Source: Algihabitans albus
GTDB taxonomy: Bacteria > Pseudomonadota > Alphaproteobacteria > Kiloniellales > DSM-21159
DNA length: 64,000 nucleotides
Assembly: GCF_003572205.1 (NCBI RefSeq)
Contig: NZ_QXNY01000002.1
Location: 186,001 to 250,000, forward strand
Direction of reading: 5' to 3'
Made by a program: the position numbers and the translations under genes. Positions 1 through 8,799 of the stretch are shown here, one piece after another (position 1 is the stretch's first letter; each line of letters starts with the position of its first letter). The notes beneath the pieces are model-generated. The model had not been told where the DNA came from. It worked only from the letters and a program-made list of their open reading frames with translations, and did not search any database.

Positions 1-92
1 CTTGGCCGATTGAGGGTCAGCCTTGCGACCCCGGCCGTATCCTGGCGAAGCAGGATCGGCGTTTCCTCCGTGTGACCGGAGTCCAGTTGCAT
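1..92 (-). CDS. enoyl-CoA hydratase/isomerase, N-terminal part (cut by window edge)
   Basis: The minus strand opens with ATG at 92 and stays open to the window edge, giving about 30 residues. The peptide begins MQLDSGHTEETPILLR and ends near ARLTLNRP. The LTLNRP motif is typical of the first beta strand of the crotonase fold, as in enoyl-CoA hydratases and isomerases. A GAGGA-like ribosome site lies 7 bases upstream of the ATG. It is divergent from the thioesterase at 221, and the neighbourhood is rich in acyl-CoA genes, which fits beta-oxidation-type chemistry. Only the N-terminus is visible, so the exact enzyme is unknown. Confidence 0.7.
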   Translation of the reverse strand, partial: MQLDSGHTEETPILLRQDTAGVARLTLNRP

Positions 93-220
93 GGCGTCCT
101 CGGGCATGGAGTTCCTTCCCGGTCGTGTCTGGTTGCAGGCAGTGGAAAAGTCTGGGCCTTCCGCCGGGGGCCTTGCAAGCGCTATGACAGGAAAAACGAC
201 ATGGGAAGGGGAGCGTCCGC

Positions 221-673
221 ATGACCAGCCGAACGACAGCCGAGCGCCTGCCGTTGATCGACAAGGATATGATCAAGCGGGAACTGGACCCGCAGCTCCC
301 CCTGGTCGAGAAACTTGGAATGGAGACCGTGGAGTTGGGCTGGGGCCGTTGCCAGGCCCGTTTGCCGGATCATGCGGATCTGCTGCGTCCGGGCGGGACG
401 ATCAGCGGCCCGGCGATGATGGCGCTGGCAGACTATGCCATGTGGATCGCGGTCATGGCGGCGATCGGCCGGCTCGAACTGGCGGTCACCACCAATCTCT
501 CGATCAATTTCCTGCGCAAGCCGCAGCCGGGCGCCTTGATCGGTGACTGCCGTCTGTTGAAGGTCGGCCAGCGGCTGGCCTATGGCGAGGTCTCGATCTA
601 CGCCGAGGGCGGCGACCCGGGCAGCCCGGTCGCGCATGTCACCTCGACCTACTCCATACCGCCACGGTCGTGA
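221..673 (+). CDS. PaaI-type hotdog-fold acyl-CoA thioesterase
   Basis: 150 residues, the usual size of a single hotdog domain. Residues 57-71 (PGGTISGPAMMALAD) form the loop and start of the central helix typical of the PaaI/YiiD thioesterase group. The ending VAHVTSTYSIP matches the last strand of that fold. The family hydrolyses acyl-CoA thioesters in the cytoplasm; the substrate cannot be told from sequence. A GGAAGGGGAG ribosome site precedes the ATG. It is divergent from the partial enoyl-CoA hydratase, consistent with a shared acyl-CoA role. Confidence 0.85.
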   Translation: MTSRTTAERLPLIDKDMIKRELDPQLPLVEKLGMETVELGWGRCQARLPDHADLLRPGGTISGPAMMALADYAMWIAVMAAIGRLELAVTTNLSINFLRKPQPGALIGDCRLLKVGQRLAYGEVSIYAEGGDPGSPVAHVTSTYSIPPRS

Positions 674-713
674 GCCGCAGTCGCTCCGCTTGCCCGCGTT
701 CGATCAAACTGAC

Positions 714-1358
714 TCACGCTTCGGCAGCTTGCGCGCCTTCGCGGCCGAGGTCGAAGAGCTTGTGCAGCACTTCCGGTGGCTGGGCGCCGGGTACCGCATG
801 GCGGCGATTCACGATGAAGGTCGGAACACCGGTGATGCCGGCCTGGCGCCCGCCGAGGTCTTCGCTCTCGACGGCGCTGCGCTCTTCGTCGCTGGCAAGA
901 AAGCGTGCGGCTTCCTGAGCGTCGATCCCCGCCTCGGCGGCGAGTTCGACGAGCAGGGCCGTATCGCCGATGTCGCTGCCCTCCAGGAAGTAGGCTCTGA
1001 ACAGCCGTTCGACCACAGCCTCTTCGCGGTCGAGGCGTGCGGCGAGACGAATGAGGCGATGGGCGTTGACGGTGTTGGGGGTGCGCCGGATTTTGTCGAA
1101 GGCGAAATCGATTCCGACCTCTGCCCCCACGGTGCCGATCTGATTGTACAGACGCTGAGCGTTCTCGGCGCCACCGAACTTCTGTTCGAGATAGGCCTGA
1201 CGCCCCATACCCTCGGCTGGCATATCGGGGTTGAGCTGAAAGGCGCGCCAGCGCACCACGAGCCCCGGCTGCGGCCGCTCGGCAAAGGCCGCCTCGAGTC
1301 GGCGCTTGCCGATGAAACACCAGGGACAGATCACATCGGAGAAGATATCGAGTTCCAT
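714..1358 (-). CDS. DsbA-family (FrnE-like) thiol oxidoreductase
   Basis: 214 residues from the ATG at 1358; a longer in-frame upstream start exists but adds only low-complexity residues. The start MELDIFSDVICPWCFIG carries the thioredoxin-like CPWC active site at residues 11-14. This is the hallmark of FrnE/2-hydroxychromene-2-carboxylate isomerase-like proteins of the DsbA superfamily. There is no signal peptide, so a cytoplasmic protein is expected. The family performs disulfide exchange or glutathione-linked isomerisation; the substrate is unknown. It overlaps no neighbour and is divergent from the acyl-CoA synthetase at 1483. Confidence 0.88.
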   Translation of the reverse strand: MELDIFSDVICPWCFIGKRRLEAAFAERPQPGLVVRWRAFQLNPDMPAEGMGRQAYLEQKFGGAENAQRLYNQIGTVGAEVGIDFAFDKIRRTPNTVNAHRLIRLAARLDREEAVVERLFRAYFLEGSDIGDTALLVELAAEAGIDAQEAARFLASDEERSAVESEDLGGRQAGITGVPTFIVNRRHAVPGAQPPEVLHKLFDLGREGAQAAEA

Positions 1359-1482
1359 GGCCTCCAGAGTGGAACGCCTGGGCCGAACCCGCAAGTCACG
1401 AGCTTGCGAGACTGGTTCGCTTGGCGGTAGGCCTCTATGCTCGCGGGCAAGTAACGAGAAGAGCGAGGGAAGGGAGCGCCTC

Positions 1483-3135
1483 ATGGCCGACGCCGGCCAG
1501 CTGTCGATCTACGAACGCGATCTCGATCGCAGCGCCGCCAACTGGGCCGCCCTCTCGCCGCTGAGCTTCCTCAAGCGCGCCGAACGCGTTTACCCGAACA
1601 AGCCAGCCGTCATTCACGACCGTGTCTACAGCTACGCCGAACTTGGCGCGCGGGCGCGCCGCCTTGCCTCGGCTCTGCGGCGGCGCGGGATCGGCCGGGG
1701 CGATACCGTCTCCGTCATGGCGCCCAACGTGCCCGCGTTGCTGGAGGCGCACTTCGGCGTTCCGCTGGCCGGTGCCGTGCTCAATCCCCTGAACATCCGC
1801 CTGGACGCCGCGAACCTCGCCTTCATTCTGGAACACGGCGAAGCCAAGGTCCTGATCACCGACCGGGAGTTCGCCCCGACGATCGAGCGCGCGCTCAAGC
1901 AGGTCTCCAAGCGCCCCCTGGTGATCGACATCGACGATCCCCTGACGGAAGCGCAGGGCGGCGAACGCGGTGCCAGGCTTGGCGAGCTGGACTACGAAGC
2001 CTTCCTGGCCGAGGGCGATCCGGACTTTCCCTGGAGCCTGCCGGAGGACGAGTGGCAGGCGCTCTGTCTGCTCTATACCTCCGGCACCACGGGCAACCCC
2101 AAGGGGGTCGTCTATCATCATCGCGGCGCCTACCTGAACGCCGTCGGGCAGGCCGTGACCTACGGTCTCGACCGCAACAGCGTCTATCTGTGGACGCTGC
2201 CGATGTTCCACTGCTCGGGTTGGACCTTCACCTGGGGCGTCACGGCCGCCCAGGCGACGCACGTTTGCTTGCGGCGGGTCGATCCCGGGCTGGTCTATCC
2301 CCTGATCGAGGAACGCGCTGTGACCCACCTCTGCGGCGCGCCGATCGTGTTGAATATGCTGGCGCACGCTCCGGCCGAGGTGCGGCGCGACCTGCGGCGA
2401 CCGGTCCTGGTGGTAACCGGCGGTGCGGCGCCGCCCTCGACCGTGATCGCCAACCTGGAAAAGCAGGGCTTCAGCGTGGTCCATGCCTACGGCCTCACGG
2501 AGTGCTATGGACCGGCGACCTACTGCGCCTCCCAGAAGGACTGGTCCGATTTGGACCTGGAGCAGCGCGCCTCCCGCATGGCGCGCCAGGGCGTCGGCTA
2601 CGTCACTCTGGAAGAGGCGACCGTGCTCGATCCGCAAACGCTATCGGAAGTGCCGCGCGACGGCGAGACCATGGGCGAGCTGATGTTGCGCGGCAACACG
2701 GTGATGAAGGGCTACCTGAAAAACCCCAGCGCGACGGATGACGCTTTCGCGGGTGGCTGGTTTCACACCGGCGATCTCGGTGTGCTGCACCCCGACGGAT
2801 ACATCGAGGTCAAGGACCGCTCGAAGGACGTCATCATCTCCGGCGGTGAGAATATCTCCTCCCTGGAAGTCGAAGAGGCGCTCTATCGCCACCCGAAAGT
2901 GCTGGAGGCCGCCGTGGTCGCCAAGCCCGACGAACGCTGGGGCGAGACACCTTGCGCCTTCGTCACGCTGAAGCCCGAGGCGGAGGCGACGGCCGACGAG
3001 ATCATCGCCTTCTGCCGCGATAACCTGGCCCACTACAAGGCGCCCAGAACGGTGATCTTTCGCGACTTGCCAAAGACCTCGACCGGCAAGGTCCAGAAGT
3101 TTGTTCTCCGGGAAGATGCAAAGAGTATCAGCTAG
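1483..3135 (+). CDS. acyl-CoA synthetase (AMP-forming, fatty-acid/DmdB-like)
   Basis: 550 residues from ATG 1483, preceded by GAGGGAAGGGAG; the in-frame extension upstream is not family-like. The adenylate-forming motifs are intact: P-loop YTSGTTGNPKG at about 198-208, YGLTECYGP near 336, GWFHTGDLG near 425, and C-terminal KTSTGKVQKF carrying the catalytic lysine. The N-terminal LSPLSFLKRAERVYP is typical of medium/long-chain acyl-CoA ligases and methylmercaptopropionate ligase-like enzymes. It activates a carboxylic acid with ATP and CoA in the cytosol. It heads the run with the SDR, acyl-CoA dehydrogenase, APH and DUF6285 genes, so it probably supplies their substrate. Confidence 0.92.
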   Translation: MADAGQLSIYERDLDRSAANWAALSPLSFLKRAERVYPNKPAVIHDRVYSYAELGARARRLASALRRRGIGRGDTVSVMAPNVPALLEAHFGVPLAGAVLNPLNIRLDAANLAFILEHGEAKVLITDREFAPTIERALKQVSKRPLVIDIDDPLTEAQGGERGARLGELDYEAFLAEGDPDFPWSLPEDEWQALCLLYTSGTTGNPKGVVYHHRGAYLNAVGQAVTYGLDRNSVYLWTLPMFHCSGWTFTWGVTAAQATHVCLRRVDPGLVYPLIEERAVTHLCGAPIVLNMLAHAPAEVRRDLRRPVLVVTGGAAPPSTVIANLEKQGFSVVHAYGLTECYGPATYCASQKDWSDLDLEQRASRMARQGVGYVTLEEATVLDPQTLSEVPRDGETMGELMLRGNTVMKGYLKNPSATDDAFAGGWFHTGDLGVLHPDGYIEVKDRSKDVIISGGENISSLEVEEALYRHPKVLEAAVVAKPDERWGETPCAFVTLKPEAEATADEIIAFCRDNLAHYKAPRTVIFRDLPKTSTGKVQKFVLREDAKSIS

Positions 3136-3139
3136 TTAT

Positions 3140-3901
3140 ATGACCTTATTCGATTTGACCGGGAAGAACGCTCTGGTGACCGGAGCGTCCAGTGGGCTCG
3201 GCCGCCACTTCGCTCACGTGCTGAGTGGCGCCGGTGCGAGGATTGCAATCGCGGCCCGGCGCACCGAACGTTTGGAGCGGTTGCAGAGCGAGATCGAGGC
3301 ACAGGGCGGCCGCGCGCTGCCGATCGAGCTGGATGTGCGCGACGCGGCTTCGGTGCGCAGTGCCGTCGGCTGCGCGGAAACCGAACTCGGACCGATCCAC
3401 CTGCTGATCAACAACGCGGGAGTCGCGGACTCCAAGCCGGTTCTGGAACTGGCCGAAGAGGACTGGGACCGGGTGGTCGATACCAATCTCAAGGGCGCCT
3501 GGCTGGTGGCGCAAGAAACGGCGCGCCACATGGTGCGGCTTGGCCACGGCGGCAATATCGTCAATATCGCCTCGATCCTCGGCCTGCGCGGAACCGGACA
3601 GGTCGCCGGATACTGCGCGGCCAAGGCCGGGCTCCTCAACCTCACCCGTGCGATGGCGGCGGAGCTGGCCCGTCACGATATCCGGGTCAATGCGCTGGCG
3701 CCGGGCTATGTCGTCACCGACATCAACCGTGACTTTCTGGAAAGCGAGGCGGGCGAAGCGCTTCTGCGTCGGGTTCCGCAGCGGCGCTTTGCCGAACTCG
3801 GCGATCTGGACGGCCCCTTGCTGCTGCTCGCCTCGGACGCGTCGCGCTATATGACCGGGACGGTCGTCGCCGTCGACGGTGGCCAGTCGGCGATCGTATG
3901 A
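3140..3901 (+). CDS. SDR-family NAD(P)-dependent oxidoreductase
   Basis: 253 residues from ATG 3140, four bases after the synthetase stop. Classical SDR motifs are all present: cofactor loop TGASSGLG at 14-21, NNAG at 91-94, catalytic Ser145, and Tyr158-x3-Lys162 (GYCAAKAG). The C-terminal TGTVVAVDGG is also standard. It likely oxidises or reduces a hydroxyacyl/ketoacyl intermediate, given its position between an acyl-CoA synthetase and an acyl-CoA dehydrogenase. Substrate and NAD versus NADP preference are not decided by sequence alone. Confidence 0.92.
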   Translation: MTLFDLTGKNALVTGASSGLGRHFAHVLSGAGARIAIAARRTERLERLQSEIEAQGGRALPIELDVRDAASVRSAVGCAETELGPIHLLINNAGVADSKPVLELAEEDWDRVVDTNLKGAWLVAQETARHMVRLGHGGNIVNIASILGLRGTGQVAGYCAAKAGLLNLTRAMAAELARHDIRVNALAPGYVVTDINRDFLESEAGEALLRRVPQRRFAELGDLDGPLLLLASDASRYMTGTVVAVDGGQSAIV

Positions 3902-3971
3902 AACCCTCTATGTTGTTCGTGATGCGCCGCTTCGCAGCGGTCGCCGAGCTTTAGCCTTAGGAGTCCTACCC

Positions 3972-5189
3972 GTGGAATTTGCCCTGTCGCCCGAGATGGA
4001 GCGTTTGCGCCGGGAGATTCGCGCCTTCGTCGCGGAGGAGATCCTACCGCTGGAGAGCGACCCTGCCAGTTTCGACGATCACGAGAACATCCGTCTCGAC
4101 CTCGTGAAGGATCTGCAGACGAAAGCCAAGGCCGCGGGGCTGTGGTCGCTTCAGATGCCCAAGGCGCGGGGCGGGCAGGGCCTTCCAGTCGTTGGGATGG
4201 CGGCTTGTTACGAGGAGATGGGGCGTTCGATTTTCGGGCCGGTCTGCTTCAACAGTGCCGCGCCCGACGACGGCAACATGATGGTGCTGGAGAAGATCGG
4301 AACGGCCGCCCAGAAGGAGCGCTGGTTGCAGCCCATCGTCGATGGCGAAGTCCGCTCCTCCTTCGTGATGACGGAGCCCCACCCGGGCGGGGGCTCCGAT
4401 CCGGGGATGATCCAGACCTTCGCGGAGAAGCGCGGCGACCGCTGGGTGATCGAGGGCCGCAAGTGGTACATCACGGGCGCTGGCCTGGCGCAGCACTTCA
4501 TCCTGATCGCACGGACCAATCCGGACAGGTCCGACACGCGCAAGCACCTTAGCGCCTTCTTGTTCGACCGCGATCAGCCGGGCTGGCGGATCGAGCGGCG
4601 TATCCCGATCATGGGTCCCGAGGAACACGGCGGCCATTGCGAGCTGCAGTTCGACGGCCTGGAGATCCCGGACGAGAACCGTCTGATGGAGGTCGGCGAC
4701 GGCCTGAAGCTGACGCAGATGCGCTTGGGAACGGCCCGTCTGACTCACTGCATGCGTTGGCTGGGCATGGCCAAGCGTGCCTTGGAGATTGCCAGCGACT
4801 ACGTTCAGGAACGCCAAGGATTCGGCGTCCGGCTGTCCGAGCGGGAATCGGTGCAGGGCCTGCTGGGCCACGCCGCGATGCAGATCGAGATCGGGCGGTT
4901 GCTGACGATGCGGGCGGCGGCCAAGCTCGATAGCGGGGACTTCGCGCGCAAGGAAGTCTCGATGGCCAAGATCCAGGTCGCCGACACGCTGCAGCAGGCG
5001 GTCGATACCGCGATCCAGCTTTGCGGCGCGCGTGGCTACTCCAAGGACACACCGCTGGAGTGGATGTACCGCTATGCCCGTCAGGCCCGTCTCGTGGACG
5101 GCGCCAGCGAGGTTCACCGCATGGTGTTGTCCCGCTTCCTGATGAAGGACGGGCAGAATTTCTTCGCATGGGACGAGGCAGAGGCCTGA
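3972..5189 (+). CDS. acyl-CoA dehydrogenase (ACAD10/11-like)
   Basis: 405 residues. GTG at 3972 is chosen because AGGAG lies 8 bases upstream and the protein then starts VEFALSPEMERLRREIRAF, the usual N-terminal helix; the ORF extension upstream looks non-coding. Family features are the flavin/substrate segment FVMTEPHPGGGSDP, the middle beta domain (GRKWYITGAG) and the C-terminal helical domain (CMRWLGMAKRAL, QLCGARGYSKDTPLEWMYR). It catalyses FAD-dependent alpha,beta-dehydrogenation of an acyl-CoA. Its pairing with a downstream APH-type kinase recalls the ACAD10/ACAD11 partnership. Confidence 0.93.
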   Translation: MEFALSPEMERLRREIRAFVAEEILPLESDPASFDDHENIRLDLVKDLQTKAKAAGLWSLQMPKARGGQGLPVVGMAACYEEMGRSIFGPVCFNSAAPDDGNMMVLEKIGTAAQKERWLQPIVDGEVRSSFVMTEPHPGGGSDPGMIQTFAEKRGDRWVIEGRKWYITGAGLAQHFILIARTNPDRSDTRKHLSAFLFDRDQPGWRIERRIPIMGPEEHGGHCELQFDGLEIPDENRLMEVGDGLKLTQMRLGTARLTHCMRWLGMAKRALEIASDYVQERQGFGVRLSERESVQGLLGHAAMQIEIGRLLTMRAAAKLDSGDFARKEVSMAKIQVADTLQQAVDTAIQLCGARGYSKDTPLEWMYRYARQARLVDGASEVHRMVLSRFLMKDGQNFFAWDEAEA

Positions 5190-5193
5190 AACG

Positions 5194-6228
5194 GTGCTGA
5201 GCGAAGCCAAAGGTGCGCTGGAAGCCTGGATGAGGCAGGCGGCACGCGCCGACGCCGTGAGCCTTGCCGAAGCCCGGCCTCTCTCCGGCGGTGCGATTCA
5301 AGAGAACTGGCTGCTGGAGGTCGATGTCCAGGGCGGACCTTTCGCCGGCCGTCAGGACTTGGTGCTGCGTACCGATGCGCCGTCCGGCGTTGCCGTCAGC
5401 CACGGCCGCGCCGAAGAATTCGCCTTGCTGCGTGCGGCGATTGCGGCCGGGGTCACGGTGCCCGAGCCGCTGTGGCTTTGTGAGGATCCCGATATCTTGG
5501 GCAAGACCTTCCAGGTCATGCGCAAGGTCGAAGGCGTCGCCCTGGGCACCAAGGTCGTCAAGGATCCGCGATTGGGTGGTGACCGCGCTGGGCTCGCCGA
5601 GCGGTTGGGGCGAGAGCTGGCGCGGATCCATTCCGTCCTGCCGCCGCACCCCGGTCTGGAGTTTTTGGGAGCAGCGCCCGCCGATCCGGCTCTGGCCGAC
5701 GTGGCGCAACTGCGGGCCTACGTCGATGCGCTCGGTGAACCGCGACCCGTTCTGGAATGGGGATTGCGCTGGGCCGAACTGCATCCGCCGCCGCCGCCCG
5801 AAAAGCTCACGCTGGTCCACGGCGATTTTCGCACCGGCAACTACATGGTCGACGAAACGGGACTGACCGCCATTCTGGATTGGGAGTTCGCCGCCTGGGG
5901 CGACCCGGCGCGCGATCTCGGCTGGTTCTGTGCCGCTTGCTGGCGCTTCGGCCGCAACGATCTGGAAGCCGGAGGCATCGCGCCACGCGCAGCTTTTTAT
6001 CGCGGCTATGAAGCCGAGTCCGGCCGCCGGATCGAGGCCGAGCGTGTCGCCTATTGGGAGGTCATGGCCCACATCCGCTGGGACGTGATCGCGTTGCAGC
6101 AGGGGCAGCGCCATTTGTCCGGCGCCGAGCGCAGTCTCGATCTCGCTCTGACGGGCCGCCGCGCGGCTGAGCTTGATCTGGCCATCTTGCGCTTAACGCC
6201 GCCAGAGGTCTGGAGAAGTGCCGGATGA
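5194..6228 (+). CDS. APH-family phosphotransferase linked to acyl-CoA dehydrogenase
   Basis: 344 residues from GTG 5194, four bases after the dehydrogenase stop. It has the aminoglycoside/choline-kinase-like fold: catalytic loop HGDFRTGN and metal-binding DWEFAAWGDPARDLGW in the C-terminal lobe. In bacteria such proteins next to acyl-CoA dehydrogenases correspond to the kinase half of human ACAD10/ACAD11. There, the kinase phosphorylates 4-hydroxyacyl-CoA before elimination. That role is an inference from family and context. The downstream DUF6285 gene overlaps its stop codon by 4 bp, implying translational coupling. Confidence 0.88.
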   Translation: MLSEAKGALEAWMRQAARADAVSLAEARPLSGGAIQENWLLEVDVQGGPFAGRQDLVLRTDAPSGVAVSHGRAEEFALLRAAIAAGVTVPEPLWLCEDPDILGKTFQVMRKVEGVALGTKVVKDPRLGGDRAGLAERLGRELARIHSVLPPHPGLEFLGAAPADPALADVAQLRAYVDALGEPRPVLEWGLRWAELHPPPPPEKLTLVHGDFRTGNYMVDETGLTAILDWEFAAWGDPARDLGWFCAACWRFGRNDLEAGGIAPRAAFYRGYEAESGRRIEAERVAYWEVMAHIRWDVIALQQGQRHLSGAERSLDLALTGRRAAELDLAILRLTPPEVWRSAG

Positions 6229-6575
6229 GAGACAGGCCGAACGGGGGGGAGTTGCTGGCCGAAGCTCGGCGCGTTCTTAGCCAGGAACTGGCTCCGAACC
6301 TGACGGGCGAGCAGCGCTATACGGCCTTGCTGGTGGCCGCGGCGGTGGCAATCGTTCAGCGCGAGCTTGAGACGGGCGAGGCGCCGGCCGAAGCTGAAGC
6401 CTCGGCGCTGGCAAAGCTGCTGAATATGGAAGGCAGCCTCACGGACTTGAACGCCGCCCTGTCAGCCGCGCTGCGGTCCGGGAGGTTCGACCGATCGGAC
6501 GAGGTTTATGCCTTGCTGCAGGACATCGTTGGACTGCGGGTTCAGGAGAGCAATCCTAACGCGCTCGACCCGTAG
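6225..6575 (+). CDS. DUF6285 domain protein, last gene of acyl-CoA run
   Basis: 116 residues, starting in the ATGA overlap with the phosphotransferase stop. Sequence GEQRYTALLVAAAVAIVQRE followed by acidic/alanine-rich helices matches the small helical DUF6285 family, which habitually sits next to APH-type kinases and acyl-CoA dehydrogenases. No catalytic motif is visible. A regulatory or scaffold role for the kinase is possible but untested. A strong hairpin follows at 6627. Confidence 0.8.
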   Translation: MRDRPNGGELLAEARRVLSQELAPNLTGEQRYTALLVAAAVAIVQRELETGEAPAEAEASALAKLLNMEGSLTDLNAALSAALRSGRFDRSDEVYALLQDIVGLRVQESNPNALDP

Positions 6576-6626
6576 AGTTGAACGCTTCTGTCCACGCGGC
6601 TCGATGCCAAGGGTCCGATATAAGAA

Positions 6627-6654
6627 GGGAGGCCGCTTAACGGAGCGGCCTCCC
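6627..6654. terminator. bidirectional transcription terminator hairpin
   Basis: GGGAGGCCGCT (6627-6637) pairs perfectly over 11 bp with AGCGGCCTCCC (6644-6654) around a 6-nt loop. It lies between the convergent DUF6285 gene and the histone-like gene, so it can serve both. The T-tract after the stem on the plus strand is short (CATCTT). Confidence 0.8.
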
Positions 6655-6681
6655 CATCTTCTCAAAGCGCGGTCTTGAAAC

Positions 6682-7605
6682 TTAAGAGCTTGAACCGCCG
6701 TTCGGCCGAGCCGTCGATGTCGGGCTTGCAGTCGTCGGCTTCGCTGCCGTCTTCGCAGGGGTCTTGCGGCTGCGGGTCATTCCAGCCTTCGGCGTCGCTG
6801 CGCCGTTTGCGGTTGTTTTCCGGACCGTCGTTTTACGAGCCGCCGTCTTACGGGCTGGCGCCTTCTTCGCAGCAGCTGGCTTCGAGGCCGCCGCCGTCCG
6901 GCTGGCAGGTTTCTTGGCTGCCGTCTTGCGGACTGTAGTCTTGCCGGCCGCAGTCTTCCCGGCCGTGGCCTTCTTTGCCGCGGGCTTCCGGGCAGCGGGC
7001 TTCCGAGCCGTGGTTTTCGAGGCAGCAGTCTTCGAAGCTGTCGCCCGGCGTGCCGTAGCGGATGTCGCGGGCTTCTTGGCTGCCGGCTTTCTCGCCACCG
7101 GCTTCTTACCGGCGGCCGCTTTTTTAGCCGCGGGTTTTTTGGCAGCGGTCTTTTTCGTAGCAGTCTTTTTCGCCACCGCCTTCTTCACGGCGGCGGCATC
7201 TTTCTTGGCCTTGGCCGTCTCGCGTTTCGCCTTCTTTTCGAAAGCGCCGGTCAGCTTTTTCAGCTCGCCGTCGATGCTCTTCTCGATCTGCTCGAGCTTT
7301 TTCGCAGCGGCCTTCTCGAGCTTGTCGAGCTCCGCGTCGAGGGTCTTGACGTAACCGCGGACCTTGGCGGACGAGAGCTCCTTGCTGACGTTCTTCTCGA
7401 GCGCCTGCAGTTGCTTCTCAACCTGTCCTGAGACAGTTACGACGCGCTTCTGCACTTTATCGAGCAGCTTGTCGAAGCGCCCGAGCTTGGATGACGAAGA
7501 AGCGGTCTTGGCAACAGCCGGCTTCCTCGCTGGTGTCTTTCTGGCAGCGTTGGCCGGCTTGGCCGTAGCCTTAGCCGTGGACTTCGATCGCGCGGCATTG
7601 GCCAT
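6682..7605 (-). CDS. histone H1-like Lys/Ala/Pro-rich DNA-binding protein
   Basis: 307 residues from ATG 7605 (MANAARSK), with a purine-rich GGGGGA stretch upstream. Three parts are seen: a basic N-terminus to about residue 30; a charged helical, likely coiled-coil stretch (KLGRFDKLLDKVQKR to about residue 140) with heptad-like leucines; and a long C-terminal tail built of AAKKPAAKK/ARKTA-type repeats. Such tails condense DNA in bacterial histone H1-like and AlgP-like proteins. Phasin-like N-terminal helices are an alternative reading. Repetition makes the gene prone to length change. Its role in nucleoid compaction is inferred from composition only. Confidence 0.8.
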   Translation of the reverse strand: MANAARSKSTAKATAKPANAARKTPARKPAVAKTASSSSKLGRFDKLLDKVQKRVVTVSGQVEKQLQALEKNVSKELSSAKVRGYVKTLDAELDKLEKAAAKKLEQIEKSIDGELKKLTGAFEKKAKRETAKAKKDAAAVKKAVAKKTATKKTAAKKPAAKKAAAGKKPVARKPAAKKPATSATARRATASKTAASKTTARKPAARKPAAKKATAGKTAAGKTTVRKTAAKKPASRTAAASKPAAAKKAPARKTAARKTTVRKTTANGAATPKAGMTRSRKTPAKTAAKPTTASPTSTARPNGGSSS

Positions 7606-7757
7606 GATTGGGTGTCCCCCTTCGCGTAGGTTCCCTGCGTGCAATCGGAAACGATGCACGCAACTGTCTCAAAGCATGCTGATATCTCGACGATTCGCAC
7701 AAGTGTTTTTCGCTTGACAAGTCATTGGTGACGAACCGAGGCGTGTACTTTGCTTCT

Positions 7758-8792
7758 CTAACTGCCGGAGGTTGGTGCGACGCCTTCGCCTGGCGGGGCG
7801 CCGCGACGCACGAACGGCCCGGCAGGCCAATCCCCACGCCAATCTTCCCAGACCAATGTTTGTCTGGCCTTTTCGCAGTCGCTCGCCATCTGTGCCGTCA
7901 AGGCCTCGACGGTTTCGAAGCGCTGTTCGGGCCGCAGATAGTCGACAAGCGCAATACGTAAATGTCGACCGTAAAGATTGCCTGAATAATCGAACAAAAA
8001 CGTTTCGAGCAGAGGTTCGTCGTAACCATACATCGGGGCAATCCCCAGATTGGCGACTCCGGGGAACCAGACGCGGGACTCGCTGGTGGCTTCCTCCAGG
8101 GCGGCGCGTACCGCGTAAACGCCGTAGGCCGGTCGCAGCAGGCTGGGACGCAGGGGAATGTTCGCCGTTGGAAAACCCAGCGTACGGCCGCGCTTGGCTC
8201 CGTGCCGGACACGCCCCTCGATTTCCCAGTAGCGCCCGAGCATCAGCGCCGCGCGGGTGGGGTTGCCGTCCGCGAGGTAGCTGCGCACCTGAGTCGAGGA
8301 ATAAGCCTCGGCGAGTGAGCCGCCGACCCGTCGAACCACGGTGGTACCGAACCCTGCAGACTTGCCCGCGCGCTCGAGCAGAGCCGGATCGCCGCCGCGT
8401 TTGCGGCCGAAGCGGAAGTTGTCTCCGACCACGACATGCCGTAGGCCCAGGCCCGCGGTGAGAACCTCCGCAATGAAGTCGGCGGCCTCCAGTCCGGCGA
8501 GCCTGCGGGTGAAGGGCAGACAGTAGAGCCGCTCGACCCCGAGCGTCTGGAGCAGACGCGCCTTCGTTCTGAAAGCGGTCAGCCGGAAGGGAGGCTGATC
8601 GGGTTGGAAGAAGAGGCGAGGATGCGGTTCGAAGGTCAGCACGCCCAGCGGCGCGCCCAGCTCTTTCGCCTTGGCTCGGGCGATTTCGATCACCGCCTGA
8701 TGACCGCGATGGACGCCGTCGAAGTTGCCGACGGCCACCACCGCGCCGCGCCCGTCGCTGGGGACGCTGCTGTGGTGGCGATAGAGTTGCAT
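7758..8792 (-). CDS. ribF: bifunctional riboflavin kinase/FAD synthetase
   Basis: 344 residues. The N-terminal FAD-synthetase (adenylyltransferase) domain carries GNFDGVHRGHQ at 22-32 and GDNFRFGRKRGG. The C-terminal riboflavin-kinase domain carries GRTLGFPTANI and the ending LRPEQRFETVEALTAQM. Together they convert riboflavin to FMN and then FAD. About 25 residues of low-complexity tail follow the domain. The gene starts 7 bases after the stop of the flavin reductase, an FMN-using protein, so the two are probably co-transcribed. Confidence 0.95.
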   Translation of the reverse strand: MQLYRHHSSVPSDGRGAVVAVGNFDGVHRGHQAVIEIARAKAKELGAPLGVLTFEPHPRLFFQPDQPPFRLTAFRTKARLLQTLGVERLYCLPFTRRLAGLEAADFIAEVLTAGLGLRHVVVGDNFRFGRKRGGDPALLERAGKSAGFGTTVVRRVGGSLAEAYSSTQVRSYLADGNPTRAALMLGRYWEIEGRVRHGAKRGRTLGFPTANIPLRPSLLRPAYGVYAVRAALEEATSESRVWFPGVANLGIAPMYGYDEPLLETFLFDYSGNLYGRHLRIALVDYLRPEQRFETVEALTAQMASDCEKARQTLVWEDWRGDWPAGPFVRRGAPPGEGVAPTSGS

Positions 8793-8799
8793 CTGCGGC

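Noticed and set aside
4609-6114. 501-residue minus-strand frame
   Set aside because: Opposes well-supported acyl-CoA dehydrogenase and phosphotransferase genes; no motif.
6764-7354. 196-residue plus-strand Ala/Phe/Val-rich frame
   Set aside because: Shadow of the Lys/Ala repeat gene; hydrophobic look comes from reading the repeats backwards.
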